A stretch of 64,000 bases of DNA from an uncultured Flaviramulus sp. (GCA_947501105.1 CANMUP010000005.1:248001-312000); one strand, 5' to 3'. Positions 36,642-45,302 are shown, counted from the stretch's first letter. Numbers and translations are program-made. Notes: generated by a model from the letters alone, not told the origin.

Positions 36642-37652
36642 ATGAAAAAAGTAGTATTCATATCATTAATTCTATCCATTCTTTTATTTTTTAACTGCAA
36701 TAAAAAAAGTAAAGTCATAAAGAATGAATTATCTCTTTTCAACAAATTAGAAAAGGTTCCAGATAGCATTAAAATTGATGATATTACAGTTTACAACTTA
36801 TTTAAACATCAAATTCTAGCACATAAAAATAATACATTTGACAGTTCTTTAATAATCGAAAAAGTTTTCAAAAGACAACCTAAAATTTGGAATGACTTAT
36901 ACGGTGTTTTATTTGACAAAGAAATGTTCACTACTAGTGAAGGGATGATAGAGTGGAATAAAAAAATCTATCACAATAAAAAAGATTCTATTGAATCTAG
37001 AGTCAATAAGTTGTTAAATATCCAATTTGATTCAGTACTTAAAGCTAATCTTAGTGGATTAAAAAATTTAACCGGTCGGTCGCCAAAAAATGTTAAACTG
37101 AGTATAATTCTTGCTCCAATTGAAGGTATTGGTTTTGGAGGAATGGAAAATGACGCATTCATTCTAGATTTATTAGATAATAATTTTGACGTTATTAATA
37201 TGGTTCAAGAAGGAATTCCACATGAATTCAATCACTTCATTTATGAGCCAACAAGAGAAAAAGATCCTAATAGAGACACACCTTTAAGGCTAACTATTGA
37301 TGAAGGTTTTGCCTGTTTTTATACCTACAAATATTTTGACGGTAAAATATCCAAACCACAATCAGTCGAACAAATGACAGAAAATGAGTGGCAATGGTAT
37401 TTATTACATGAAAAAGACATTTATCAAAAATGTTCTCCTTATTTTTACTATAATGGAGATGAGGATCCTTTAAGAAAATTGGGGTTAGAAATGAAGGCTC
37501 CTAAAACATTATTTTACTGGTTAGGCTATAGAATAGTGGAGTTTTATACTAACAAGCATGGAGATGATTCTTGGAAAGACATATATGAATTACCAGTAAA
37601 AGAAGTATTAGAAAAAAGTGAGTACGAAAAATTTATTAATGATTTAAAATAA
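36642..37652 (+). CDS. putative zinc-metalloprotease-like lipoprotein (HExxH)
   Basis: 336 residues with an SPII signal (LILSILLFFNCNKK). A zinc-protease motif HEFNH is visible in EGIPHEFNHFIYEP, with a likely third ligand about 30 residues on in LTIDEGFACFYTYKYF. The order matches DUF2268-like predicted proteases. It should be anchored in the envelope. It is tightly packed, 6 bp after recF and 1 nt overlapping DUF721, yet unrelated to DNA repair. Enzyme activity and substrate are inferences. Confidence 0.72.
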   Translation: MKKVVFISLILSILLFFNCNKKSKVIKNELSLFNKLEKVPDSIKIDDITVYNLFKHQILAHKNNTFDSSLIIEKVFKRQPKIWNDLYGVLFDKEMFTTSEGMIEWNKKIYHNKKDSIESRVNKLLNIQFDSVLKANLSGLKNLTGRSPKNVKLSIILAPIEGIGFGGMENDAFILDLLDNNFDVINMVQEGIPHEFNHFIYEPTREKDPNRDTPLRLTIDEGFACFYTYKYFDGKISKPQSVEQMTENEWQWYLLHEKDIYQKCSPYFYYNGDEDPLRKLGLEMKAPKTLFYWLGYRIVEFYTNKHGDDSWKDIYELPVKEVLEKSEYEKFINDLK

Positions 37653-37948
37653 TGCCAAAACGCAACAACGAACATATAAGTATAAGTGACGCATTAAAAG
37701 AATTTGTAGAAACCAATAAACTAGAAAAAGGTTTAAACAAAGTTAATGTTGCCGATGCTTGGGCAAAACTTATGGGTAATGGTGTAAACAACTATACAAC
37801 TGCCGTAAATCTAGAGCGCGATACACTTTATGTACAACTAAGTTCTAGCGTGCTTAGAGAAGAGTTAAGCTATGGGAAACAAAAAATAATCAATATGCTT
37901 AATGAAGAATTGGGAAAAGAAATCATTAAAAAACTGATACTACGCTAA
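37652..37948 (+). CDS. DUF721/DciA-like protein
   Basis: 98 residues: a short N-terminal helix (SISDALKEFVETNKLEKGL) and a KH-like DUF721 core (VADAWAKLMGNGVNNYTTAV, LYVQLSSSVLREELSYGKQK). DciA-type proteins help load the replicative helicase in bacteria without DnaC. The gene is regularly found next to recF. It starts with ATG overlapping the previous stop (TAATG). Confidence 0.88.
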   Translation: MPKRNNEHISISDALKEFVETNKLEKGLNKVNVADAWAKLMGNGVNNYTTAVNLERDTLYVQLSSSVLREELSYGKQKIINMLNEELGKEIIKKLILR

Positions 37949-38010
37949 TTAGAATTTTTTAACTGATAGATTTTTTTTTATTAAAACTACCAATGTATTG
38001 TTTTTTGTAT

Positions 38011-38018
38011 TACCTTTG
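38011..38018 (+). promoter_or_regulatory. promoter -7 element of the first cold-shock gene
   Basis: TACCTTTG matches TAnnTTTG exactly. It lies 28 bp before the ATG at 38046, giving a short leader. Confidence 0.6.
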
Positions 38019-38045
38019 ACGCTTAATTATTTTAATACAAATACA

Positions 38046-38237
38046 ATGAGTAAAGGTACCGTAAAATTTTTCAACGACTCTAAAGGTTTTGGATTTATCG
38101 TTGAAGATGACAACAACAAAGAACATTTCGTGCACATTTCAGGACTTATCGATGAAATTCGTGAAGGCGACAATGTTGAATTCGATCTACAAGAAGGTAG
38201 AAAAGGATTAAACGCCGTAAACGTAAAAGTAATCTAA
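38046..38237 (+). CDS. cold-shock domain protein, copy 1
   Basis: 63 residues from the ATG at 38046; a longer in-frame start at 37998 would add a hydrophobic leader and is rejected. A single cold-shock domain with KGFGFI (RNP1) and HFVHISG (RNP2) binds single-stranded nucleic acid as an RNA chaperone. Copies 2 and 3 follow within 700 bp. It differs from copy 2 in only four residues (V/I, N/A, V/V region, R/K). Each copy has its own terminator. Confidence 0.93.
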   Translation: MSKGTVKFFNDSKGFGFIVEDDNNKEHFVHISGLIDEIREGDNVEFDLQEGRKGLNAVNVKVI

Positions 38238-38265
38238 TACATATACTTTAACAATTACAATTAAA

Positions 38266-38296
38266 AGTCTATCAATCAATTTGATAGACTTTTTTT
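38266..38296 (+). terminator. terminator of cold-shock copy 1
   Basis: AGTCTATCAA (38266-38275) pairs with TTGATAGACT (38281-38290), followed by seven T residues. Confidence 0.85.
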
Positions 38297-38364
38297 GTTT
38301 ATAGTGGTTTTTAAATTAATTGGCTTTATCTTTACAAAAATATATTAATTTAATAGTTTAAATA

Positions 38365-38556
38365 ATGAGTAAAGGAACAGTAAAATTTTTCAATGATTCT
38401 AAAGGATTTGGATTCATAATTGAAGATGACAACAACAAAGAGCATTTTGTACACATTTCTGGATTAATCGATGAAATTCGTGAAGGTGATGCCGTAGAAT
38501 TCGATCTACAAGAAGGCAAAAAAGGATTAAACGCCGTAAACGTAAAAGTAATCTAA
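38365..38556 (+). CDS. cold-shock domain protein, copy 2
   Basis: 63 residues, nearly identical to copy 1, with KGFGFI and HFVHISG. The shared 3' flank (ATATACTTTAACAATTACAA just after both stops) shows that the duplication included the untranslated tail and is fairly recent. The upstream TATCTTTA is a near-match -7 element. The own terminator suggests independent expression, perhaps at different temperatures. Confidence 0.93.
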   Translation: MSKGTVKFFNDSKGFGFIIEDDNNKEHFVHISGLIDEIREGDAVEFDLQEGKKGLNAVNVKVI

Positions 38557-38584
38557 CACATATACTTTAACAATTACAACTAAA

Positions 38585-38615
38585 AGCCTATCATTTATTT
38601 GATAGGCTTTTTTTT
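38585..38615 (+). terminator. terminator of cold-shock copy 2
   Basis: AGCCTATCA (38585-38593) pairs with TGATAGGCT (38600-38608) before a T tract. The same stem returns in the terminator after secDF (45510-45537). Confidence 0.85.
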
Positions 38616-38664
38616 GGCATCAAGTTTGCTTACTTATTAATAATTAATTTAATATTTAAAAACA

Positions 38665-38856
38665 ATGAGTAAAGGAACAGTAAAATTCTTCAACGATTCT
38701 AAAGGATTCGGGTTTATAACTGAAGAAGGTTCAAACACAGAACATTTTGTCCATATTTCTGGATTAATCGATGAGATTCACGAAGGTGACTTAGTTGAAT
38801 TTGATTTACAGGAAGGTAGAAAAGGACTAAATGCCGTAAACGTTAAAGTAGTTTAG
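38665..38856 (+). CDS. cold-shock domain protein, copy 3
   Basis: 63 residues. Same fold and motifs (KGFGFI, HFVHISG) but more divergent: the loop after RNP1 reads TEEGSNTEHF instead of EDDNNKEHF. The 3' flank is not shared with copies 1 and 2, so it is the older duplicate. Confidence 0.92.
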   Translation: MSKGTVKFFNDSKGFGFITEEGSNTEHFVHISGLIDEIHEGDLVEFDLQEGRKGLNAVNVKVV

Positions 38857-38881
38857 TAAAACATAGAATACTTTTTAAAAC

Positions 38882-38912
38882 AAAAATCCCGCAACGATGT
38901 TGCGGGATTTTT
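38882..38912 (+). terminator. terminator of cold-shock copy 3
   Basis: AAAAATCCCGCAAC (38882-38895) and GTTGCGGGATTTTT (38899-38912) form a 14-bp GC-centred stem with a 3-nt loop. Confidence 0.88.
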
Positions 38913-38987
38913 TATTTGCTGTAACCATCTAATCAATAAAGTCGTCTTAACATAAACATTTATTTATCAATCAAAACAACAATCAAA

Positions 38988-39776
38988 ATGATCAAAATCA
39001 AAAAAGCGACAGCATTCCTATTTATTATACTACTACTATTTACAGCTATTTCAAATTCACAAAACCAAAATAAATCCAAGCAAGAATTAGAAGCTATTAT
39101 TACTTATCATGATAGTATATTTTGGAAAGGTTTTAATACATGCAACTTAAAAATATTAAAAAACTATGTATCAGATGATTTAGAATTCTATCATGATAAA
39201 GACGGGTTAACAAAAGGAGCTGAAACATTTTTAAAAATATCAGAGAAAAATTTATGCAGTTCAAAAAACAATTGGAGATTAAGACGAGAAGCTATTCAAG
39301 GTAGTATAAAAATATATCCTATAAATAATTATGGAGCTATTATATCTGGTAATCATCAATTCTATATCACTGAAAATAATAAACCAGAATATTTAGATGG
39401 CATTGCAAAGTTTACTCATGTATGGCAATTAAAAGACAATAAATGGAAAATGACACGCGTTTTAAGTTATGATCATAAGAATCCGCCACAAAACTCTGAT
39501 AAAAAAGAAATTTTATTACCTAACGACTTAACAGATATTTTTGTAGGTGAATATCTAGCGCCAAACTCTGGAACTATAATTATTACTAAAAAGAATGACT
39601 TACTTCAAATTAAAGCAGGTGAAATGATAGTTACAGTTCATCCACAATCTGAATCATTATTCTTCAGTAAAGAACAGCCTTTAACTTTTGAGTTTGTCAA
39701 AAACGTCACAGGAAAAATTATTAAAATGATTATTAGAGAACAAGGTAAAATAGTAGAAGAAGCTTTAAAAAAATAA
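38988..39776 (+). CDS. exported NTF2-like (DUF4440-type) protein
   Basis: 262 residues with a signal peptide (TAFLFIILLLFTAISNSQ). Residues 35-160 look like a DUF4440/SnoaL NTF2 fold: DSIFWKGFNTCNLKILKNYV, FYHDKDGLTKG, FTHVWQLKDNKWKMTRVLSY. The C-terminal 90 residues form a separate beta-rich part (FVGEYLAPNSGTIIITKKND). The fold covers both enzymes and binding proteins; no specific role can be given. Confidence 0.75.
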   Translation: MIKIKKATAFLFIILLLFTAISNSQNQNKSKQELEAIITYHDSIFWKGFNTCNLKILKNYVSDDLEFYHDKDGLTKGAETFLKISEKNLCSSKNNWRLRREAIQGSIKIYPINNYGAIISGNHQFYITENNKPEYLDGIAKFTHVWQLKDNKWKMTRVLSYDHKNPPQNSDKKEILLPNDLTDIFVGEYLAPNSGTIIITKKNDLLQIKAGEMIVTVHPQSESLFFSKEQPLTFEFVKNVTGKIIKMIIREQGKIVEEALKK

Positions 39777-39800
39777 TTTAGCCAATCCGTTTGTTAAACA

Positions 39801-39829
39801 AAAAACCCACAACATAGTTGTGGGTTTTT
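39801..39829. terminator. terminator between the NTF2-like gene and ndk
   Basis: AAAAACCCACAAC (39801-39813) and GTTGTGGGTTTTT (39817-39829) give a strong stem with a 3-nt loop. It can act for both converging genes. Confidence 0.85.
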
Positions 39830-39850
39830 ATATAATTTTATTATAAATGC

Positions 39851-40270
39851 TTAAAACATCTCTCTTCCAGAGAAATGAAAAGCACCTTCAATAGCAGCAT
39901 TATCATCGCTATCGCTTCCGTGTACAGCATTTTCTCCAATAGAAGCTGCATATAATTTACGGATAGTTCCTTCGGCTGCATCAGCAGGATTTGTAGCACC
40001 AATTAAGGTTCTAAAATCTTCAACTGCATTATCTTTTTCTAAAATTGCCGCTACAATTGGTCCGCGAGTCATATATTCTACTAACTCACCAAAAAACGGG
40101 CGTTCGTTATGTATTGCATAAAATGCTTGAGCATCAGCTTTTGTCATTTGCGTTAATTTCATTGCTACAATTCTAAATCCTGAAGCTGAAATTTTTTCTA
40201 ATATTGCGCCAATGTGTCCTTTTTCAACAGCATCTGGCTTAAGCATAGTAAATGTTCTATTTGTTGCCAT
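39851..40270 (-). CDS. ndk: nucleoside diphosphate kinase
   Basis: 139 residues from the ATG at 40270, which begins [20 protein letters not shown] as in the family; an upstream in-frame ATG at 40321 lies beyond the promoter. It transfers phosphate among NTPs through a phospho-histidine. The active-site His is in [12 protein letters not shown]. It is divergent from the DHH phosphoesterase gene. Confidence 0.97.
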   Translation of the reverse strand: MATNRTFTMLKPDAVEKGHIGAILEKISASGFRIVAMKLTQMTKADAQAFYAIHNERPFFGELVEYMTRGPIVAAILEKDNAVEDFRTLIGATNPADAAEGTIRKLYAASIGENAVHGSDSDDNAAIEGAFHFSGREMF

Positions 40271-40291
40271 TTTGTTATTTTTTATTGGCTG

Positions 40292-40321
40292 CAAAAGTAA
40301 TGCATTTCTGCATAAAAACAA
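40292..40321 (-). promoter_or_regulatory. ndk promoter
   Basis: On the minus strand TTG (40319-40321), 19 nt, then TACTTTTG (40292-40299). This is a textbook match to the Bacteroidota promoter, 22 nt before the ndk start, and it fixes the choice of start codon. Confidence 0.75.
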
Positions 40322-40359
40322 GGCAATCCAGTTTTAAAAAAATTGTATATTCGCTACCT

Positions 40360-41379
40360 ATGACGAAAGAAGACATTAAGAGTATAAAACAATTATTAGC
40401 TACACCAAAAAAGATAGTAATAGTACCGCATAAAAATCCGGATGGTGATGCTATTGGATCGACCTTAGGATTATATCATTATCTATTAAAATACAATCAT
40501 AATACCACAGTTATGGTGCCTAATGACTACCCTGTCTTTTTAAAATGGATGCCTGGAAATGAAACTATTTTAAAACACGATTCTCAAACTGAGGCATGCG
40601 AAAATTTAATTAAAAATGCAGATATTATTTTCACTTTAGATTTTAATGCTTTCCATAGAACTGGAAACATGGAAACCGTTTTAACGGAAAGTAACGCCAT
40701 TAAAATAATGATAGACCATCATCAAGCACCAGATGATTATGCTGCTTTTATGTTTTCGGATGTTAGTATGAGTTCTACAGCAGAAATGGTTTATCATTTT
40801 ATAGATATGTTGGGAGATACAAATGTTATCGATTCTAATATTGCAACTTGCATTTATGTTGGCATTATGACAGATACAGGTTCTTTTAGGTTTCCTTCAA
40901 CTACTAGTGAAACTCATCAAATTATAGCTAAACTTATTGAAAAAGGTGCAGATAATGCTCAAATTCACAATAATGTTTACGATACTAATAGTTACGAAAG
41001 GTTACAGTTATTAGGGTGTGCTTTAAGTAATTTGAAAGTAATTCCAGAATCAAGAGCATCTTACATAACACTTTCGCAAGAAGAGCTTAACACTTTCAAT
41101 TATAAAAAAGGAGATACCGAAGGTGTTGTAAACTATGGTTTATCTTTAGAAAATATTGTTTTAGCAGCTATTTTTATTGAAGATAAGCAAGAAGGTATTA
41201 TAAAAATTTCGTTACGCTCAAAAGGTAACTTTTCTGTAAACGAGTTTTCTCGCAATCATTTTAATGGTGGCGGGCACACCAACGCCGCAGGGGGAAGAAG
41301 TGAATTATCTTTGAAAAATACTGTCGAAAAATTTATTAGTATATTGCCTAGTTATAATAAAGCCCTAAATGATGACTAA
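40360..41379 (+). CDS. DHH/DHHA1 phosphoesterase (NrnA-like oligoribonuclease/pAp phosphatase)
   Basis: 339 residues from the ATG at 40360; the longer frame start at 40252 would run through the ndk promoter. Motifs in order: PHKNPDGDAIGSTLGLY, TLDFNAFHRTGN, MIDHHQAPDD, GIMTDTGSFRFPS and the DHHA1 box GGGHTNAAGG. NrnA enzymes degrade nano-RNA and 3'-phosphoadenosine 5'-phosphate using metal ions. It overlaps gldI by 11 bp, the usual flavobacterial order. Confidence 0.92.
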   Translation: MTKEDIKSIKQLLATPKKIVIVPHKNPDGDAIGSTLGLYHYLLKYNHNTTVMVPNDYPVFLKWMPGNETILKHDSQTEACENLIKNADIIFTLDFNAFHRTGNMETVLTESNAIKIMIDHHQAPDDYAAFMFSDVSMSSTAEMVYHFIDMLGDTNVIDSNIATCIYVGIMTDTGSFRFPSTTSETHQIIAKLIEKGADNAQIHNNVYDTNSYERLQLLGCALSNLKVIPESRASYITLSQEELNTFNYKKGDTEGVVNYGLSLENIVLAAIFIEDKQEGIIKISLRSKGNFSVNEFSRNHFNGGGHTNAAGGRSELSLKNTVEKFISILPSYNKALNDD

Positions 41380-41920
41380 ACAATTAACCATAGTATTTGC
41401 GCTACTTTTTTTATTTAGCTGCAAAACTCCTGAGGCCAGAAAACCAGTTTCGGTAAAAACAGGATCTTTTATTGATGCTTCAGTTGAACGTAACAAGAAA
41501 TTAAATGCCAAAGAGCAAGCTAGTATTCAAAAACTTATGGCGCTTGAAAAGGAAAATAACTATATAGCTTCAGAAAGTGGGTTTTGGTATTTTTACAATA
41601 CTAAAATTGATATTGACACTTTAAAAACTCCAAATTTTGGAGATGTTATAAACTACAACTATAACATAAAAAGCTTAAATGGCGCTTTAATTTATTCAAA
41701 AGAAGATATTAAAACACAAACCTATGCCATGGATCAAGAAGAATTATTTACAGGTTTGCGCGAAGGTTTAAAACTTATGAAAACTGGAGAAACTGTTACA
41801 TTTCTGTTTCCTTCTCTAAAAGCTTACGGTTATTATGGTGATGAGAATAAAATAGGTTCAAATACACCTCTAATCTGCAAAGTAACTATAAATTCTATTA
41901 CCCAAAATCAATCCAATTAA
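41369..41920 (+). CDS. gldI: gliding-associated FKBP-type peptidyl-prolyl isomerase lipoprotein GldI
   Basis: 183 residues, lipoprotein signal (ALLFLFSCKTPEARKP). An FKBP domain covers about 85-178 (PNFGDVINYNYNIKSLNG, EELFTGLREGLKLMKTGETV, FLFPSLKAYGYYGDENKIGS). In Flavobacterium johnsoniae GldI is needed for gliding, likely by folding exported gliding/T9SS proteins. The name rests on similarity and on the neighbouring DHH gene; gliding of this organism is not shown. A second ATG 3 bp later is equally possible. Confidence 0.85.
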   Translation: MMTKQLTIVFALLFLFSCKTPEARKPVSVKTGSFIDASVERNKKLNAKEQASIQKLMALEKENNYIASESGFWYFYNTKIDIDTLKTPNFGDVINYNYNIKSLNGALIYSKEDIKTQTYAMDQEELFTGLREGLKLMKTGETVTFLFPSLKAYGYYGDENKIGSNTPLICKVTINSITQNQSN

Positions 41921-41927
41921 ATTAATT

Positions 41928-43043
41928 ATGCGAATTATAAAAATTTTAAGCTTAGCTTTTTTAATAAGCTTAACATCTTGCAAGGCACAATACCCAAACC
42001 TTGAAGACGGAATGTATGCTGAGTTTGTAACCACAAAAGGTGTTATGGTAGCCAAATTAAATTATAAAAAAGTTCCAATTACGGTTGCAAATTTTGTGTC
42101 GTTAGCTGAAGGTACTAATACCATGGTAGACAGTCTATATAAAGAGAAGAAATTCTATAATGGCCTTATTTTTCATCGCGTTATGAATAACTTTATGATT
42201 CAAGGTGGCGACCCACTTGCTACAGGAGCTGGAAGCCCAGGTTATAAATTTAATGACGAATTTCATTCCGATTTAAAGCATGATACGCTGGGTATTTTAT
42301 CAATGGCAAATGGAGGACCAAACTCTAATGGAAGTCAGTTTTTTATAACCGAGGTTCCTAAGCCGCATTTAGATAATGTTCATAGCGTTTTTGGTGAATT
42401 AGTTTTAGGGTTAGATATTCTTGATACTATATCAAATGTTAAAGTTGGTTCAAGAAATAAACCTGTTGAGGATATTATAATTGATGAATTAAATATTATT
42501 AGAAAAGGAAAAGAAGCTAAAAAGTTTGATGCTCCAAATATTTTTGTTAATCATTTTGCTGAAATTGAACGTTTAGAAAAAGAAAAAAAGGAAAAAGCTG
42601 AAGCTATTATAAAAGCATCAAAAGAAAAGTTTAACAAACAACAAGAAAAAGCGATTACATTACCATCTGGCTTACAATACGTTATTACAGAAAAAGGAGC
42701 TGGAGAAAAGTTAAAAGAAACCCATAAAGTTTTAACAGATTACGCCGTTTATTTTGAAAACGGTAAACTGCTAGAAACAAGTAGTTTAGAAATAGCTGAA
42801 GCTCTTGATGTTGTGAACGAAAAGCGTAAACTTGCAGATAAATATCAACCTATTACAGCTAATTTAAGCCCAAATGCAAGAATGATAGCAGGCTTTAAAG
42901 AAGGCTTAAAGCAGTTGAATGTTGGAGATAAAGCGACTTTATTTATCCCTTATCATTTAGCTTATGGAGAAGCAGGAAACAGAGGTATTCCACCAAAGTC
43001 TAATATTATATTTGAGGTTGAAGTTTTAGAAATTGTTAAATAA
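41928..43043 (+). CDS. cyclophilin-FKBP fusion peptidyl-prolyl isomerase lipoprotein
   Basis: 371 residues with a lipobox (LISLTSCKAQ). Residues about 25-180 are a cyclophilin domain (YNGLIFHRVMNNFMIQGGDP, GILSMANGGPNSNGSQFFIT). After a charged coiled linker (KEKKEKAEAIIKASKEKFNK), residues about 240-371 are an FKBP-type domain (LPSGLQYVITEKGAG, FKEGLKQLNVGDKATLFIPY, GNRGIPPKSNIIFEVEV). Two unrelated isomerase folds in one chain, 7 bp after gldI, form an envelope folding unit. The FKBP part has a divergent middle. Confidence 0.92.
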   Translation: MRIIKILSLAFLISLTSCKAQYPNLEDGMYAEFVTTKGVMVAKLNYKKVPITVANFVSLAEGTNTMVDSLYKEKKFYNGLIFHRVMNNFMIQGGDPLATGAGSPGYKFNDEFHSDLKHDTLGILSMANGGPNSNGSQFFITEVPKPHLDNVHSVFGELVLGLDILDTISNVKVGSRNKPVEDIIIDELNIIRKGKEAKKFDAPNIFVNHFAEIERLEKEKKEKAEAIIKASKEKFNKQQEKAITLPSGLQYVITEKGAGEKLKETHKVLTDYAVYFENGKLLETSSLEIAEALDVVNEKRKLADKYQPITANLSPNARMIAGFKEGLKQLNVGDKATLFIPYHLAYGEAGNRGIPPKSNIIFEVEVLEIVK

Positions 43044-43092
43044 TCACTCAAAACATATACAAACCTTATATTTACGTTGAAAAACATAGCAT

Positions 43093-44034
43093 ATGCATTT
43101 TTTAAAATTTGATTGGAACCCCGTAACAGGAATTGATATAGTTGGCAATTTCAAACTACATTTTTACAGCTTAATGTGGGTTATTGCTTTTGTTGCAGGT
43201 TGGTACATTATGAAGCGTATTTTCACCAAAGAAAAAATATCGCTAACCTATTTAGATCCTTTATTTATTTACACCGTTTTTGCAACCATGCTTGGTGCAC
43301 GTTTAGGTCATGTTTTATTTTATCAATCTGAATTAATAACTCAAGACTTTTTTAGCATTTTTCTACCATTTAAATTTAAAGGTGGCTTTGAATTTACAGG
43401 TTTTCAAGGACTTGCAAGTCATGGCGCAGCTATTGGCATTATTATAGGGATGTACTTATATCGAAAAAAATACAACTATAAATCATTACTTTGGGTTTTA
43501 GATCGCGTAGTTATTTCAGTAGCTTCTGGTGCCGTTTTTATTAGGATTGGAAACTTTATAAATTCTGAAATTATAGGAAGAGTTGTTGAATCTAAAGATT
43601 TTTCACTAGGTGTACGTTTTATTCAAGATTATTACGGCAAACCTGGATATAAAAGAGATGTAACTCGTGTTACAGGCATTAAAGATGTACAAGAAGCATA
43701 TAATGCAATAGCAAATAACCCTGAGTGGCTGAATGTTGTACCCTACAGACACCCAGCTCAATTATATGAGTCGTTTTGCTATATTTTTGTATTTTTAATT
43801 TTATGGTATTTCTATTTAAAAACACCAAAAAGAGACCAGACTGGGTTTTTATTTGGTTTGTTTTTAATTTTACTTTGGACAGTACGCTTTTTTGTTGAGT
43901 ATGTTAAAGAACCGCAGGGTGATGAATATATTGACTGGTATGGTTTACAAACTGGACAATGGTTAAGTATTCCGTTTATACTTATAGGTTTGTATTTTAT
44001 GTTTATTTACAAGCCAAAAACTAATACTAAATAA
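43093..44034 (+). CDS. lgt: prolipoprotein diacylglyceryl transferase
   Basis: 313 residues, seven membrane helices. It moves diacylglycerol from phosphatidylglycerol to the lipobox Cys, the first step of lipoprotein maturation. Signature FIRIGNFINSEIIGR and the motif RHPAQLYES are present. LASHGAAIGIIIGMYLY carries the conserved HG region. An insertion at about 180-220 (YKRDVTRVTGIKDVQEAYNA) is typical of Bacteroidota. It fits a neighbourhood rich in lipoproteins. Confidence 0.95.
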   Translation: MHFLKFDWNPVTGIDIVGNFKLHFYSLMWVIAFVAGWYIMKRIFTKEKISLTYLDPLFIYTVFATMLGARLGHVLFYQSELITQDFFSIFLPFKFKGGFEFTGFQGLASHGAAIGIIIGMYLYRKKYNYKSLLWVLDRVVISVASGAVFIRIGNFINSEIIGRVVESKDFSLGVRFIQDYYGKPGYKRDVTRVTGIKDVQEAYNAIANNPEWLNVVPYRHPAQLYESFCYIFVFLILWYFYLKTPKRDQTGFLFGLFLILLWTVRFFVEYVKEPQGDEYIDWYGLQTGQWLSIPFILIGLYFMFIYKPKTNTK

Positions 44035-44035
44035 A

Positions 44036-44521
44036 ATGCTTTTTAAGTATTCTAAATTACTTCTTATATTATTAATTTCGGTAAGTATATTATCTTGTAA
44101 AGAAGATAAAAAAGCTATAGAACAAACTGAAGTTCCTTTTACTAAAGAAGGTGAGCTAACGCTTTATAAAACAATTACAGATTCAACAAAAGTAGTTATA
44201 GATATAGAAATTGCTGATACTGAATACGAAACCCAAACAGGTTTGATGTACAGGAGCTCGATGAAAAATAACCGGGGCATGTTGTTTATTTTTGATGATG
44301 TTAGCGAACGTTCTTTTTATATGAAGAATACAAAAATTCCATTAGATTTAATCTTTATTAACGATAATAAAACCATTGTGAGTTTTCAAAAAAACGCAAA
44401 ACCATTTGATGAAAGTTCTCTACCATCTAATGCACCTGCTAAATATGTTTTAGAAGTTAATGCGGGTTTAGTTGATACTTGGAAACTTTCAGTTGGAGAT
44501 AGCATAAACTACACTAAATGA
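44036..44521 (+). CDS. DUF192 lipoprotein
   Basis: 161 residues, lipoprotein signal (ISVSILSCKEDKK). The DUF192 core is clear: TGLMYRSSMKNNRGMLFIFD, SFYMKNTKIPLDLIFI, APAKYVLEVNAG. The family is widespread, small and exported, with unknown function. It begins 1 bp after lgt and overlaps the next gene by 4 bp (ATGA). Confidence 0.9.
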   Translation: MLFKYSKLLLILLISVSILSCKEDKKAIEQTEVPFTKEGELTLYKTITDSTKVVIDIEIADTEYETQTGLMYRSSMKNNRGMLFIFDDVSERSFYMKNTKIPLDLIFINDNKTIVSFQKNAKPFDESSLPSNAPAKYVLEVNAGLVDTWKLSVGDSINYTK

Positions 44522-44880
44522 ATACAGAGTTCTTAAACATTTCACCAGTATTACCATCATCTCATATTGATAGAGATGTAACTTGGTATATTGATAATGT
44601 TGGTTTTACTTTAGTGCATAAGGATAGTATGTATGCAGTTTTAAAAAGAGATAAGCTTTATATTCATTTACAATGGCATGCCAACACTGATGATGACCCG
44701 CTACTTGGTGGCTCAGTAATTAAAGTATTTGTAAAAAATATTCAACCTCTTTTTGAAGAGTTTGTAAAACGTGGTACAATAGACAAACACAAATTACGAC
44801 TTAAAACCGATTGGGGTACAAATGAATTTGGCTTTTACGATTTGAATAGCAATGCCATCTTTTTTGTTGAGGATGTATAG
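44518..44880 (+). CDS. VOC-superfamily (glyoxalase/bleomycin-resistance-like) protein
   Basis: 120 residues forming one pair of vicinal-oxygen-chelate modules (ISPVLPSSHIDRDVTWYIDN, FTLVHKDSMYAVLKRDKLYI, HLQWHANTDDDP, RLKTDWGTNEFGFYDLNSNA). Bleomycin-binding or dioxygenase relatives have this size. The substrate is unknown. Translation is coupled to the DUF192 gene. Confidence 0.82.
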   Translation: MNTEFLNISPVLPSSHIDRDVTWYIDNVGFTLVHKDSMYAVLKRDKLYIHLQWHANTDDDPLLGGSVIKVFVKNIQPLFEEFVKRGTIDKHKLRLKTDWGTNEFGFYDLNSNAIFFVEDV

Positions 44881-44978
44881 AAACAAGTGCATTTTTGTTG
44901 CTAGATAAAAGCTTGCCTTTGTTTGAAAAAATGTCGAAATTCGTTTAGTGACTGAAATAAAAGCTAAAACTAATCCAT

Positions 44979-45269
44979 ATGATTTTACAGATTATTAAAC
45001 TAAAATCTAACCTTCCAGAAGAAGAACTATTAATCAAGGCAAAGGAACGAGAACCTCAGTTTAAAGCTATACCTGGGCTTTTGCAGAAATACTATGTAAA
45101 AATTGGCGAGTCTGGTCAATATGGTGGAATCTACATTTGGGAATCTCAAGAAGCACTTAATGCTTATCGAGAATCTGATTTAGCAAAAAGTATTCCTGAA
45201 GCTTATGAAATTGTTGAAGCTCCGCATATTGAGTTAATGGATATTCTTTTTCAATTAAGAAATAAATAA
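44979..45269 (+). CDS. YdhR-like small alpha/beta-barrel protein
   Basis: 96 residues resembling the ferredoxin-like antibiotic-monooxygenase/YdhR group: ILQIIKLKSNLPEEELLIKA, FKAIPGLLQKYYVKIGESG, YGGIYIWESQEALNAYRESD. Members act as small dimeric monooxygenases or have no known role. There is about 100 bp before it with no clear promoter. Confidence 0.75.
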   Translation: MILQIIKLKSNLPEEELLIKAKEREPQFKAIPGLLQKYYVKIGESGQYGGIYIWESQEALNAYRESDLAKSIPEAYEIVEAPHIELMDILFQLRNK

Positions 45270-45302
45270 ATCACTTAACATAAAACTCTTACTTAGTTAA
45301 TA

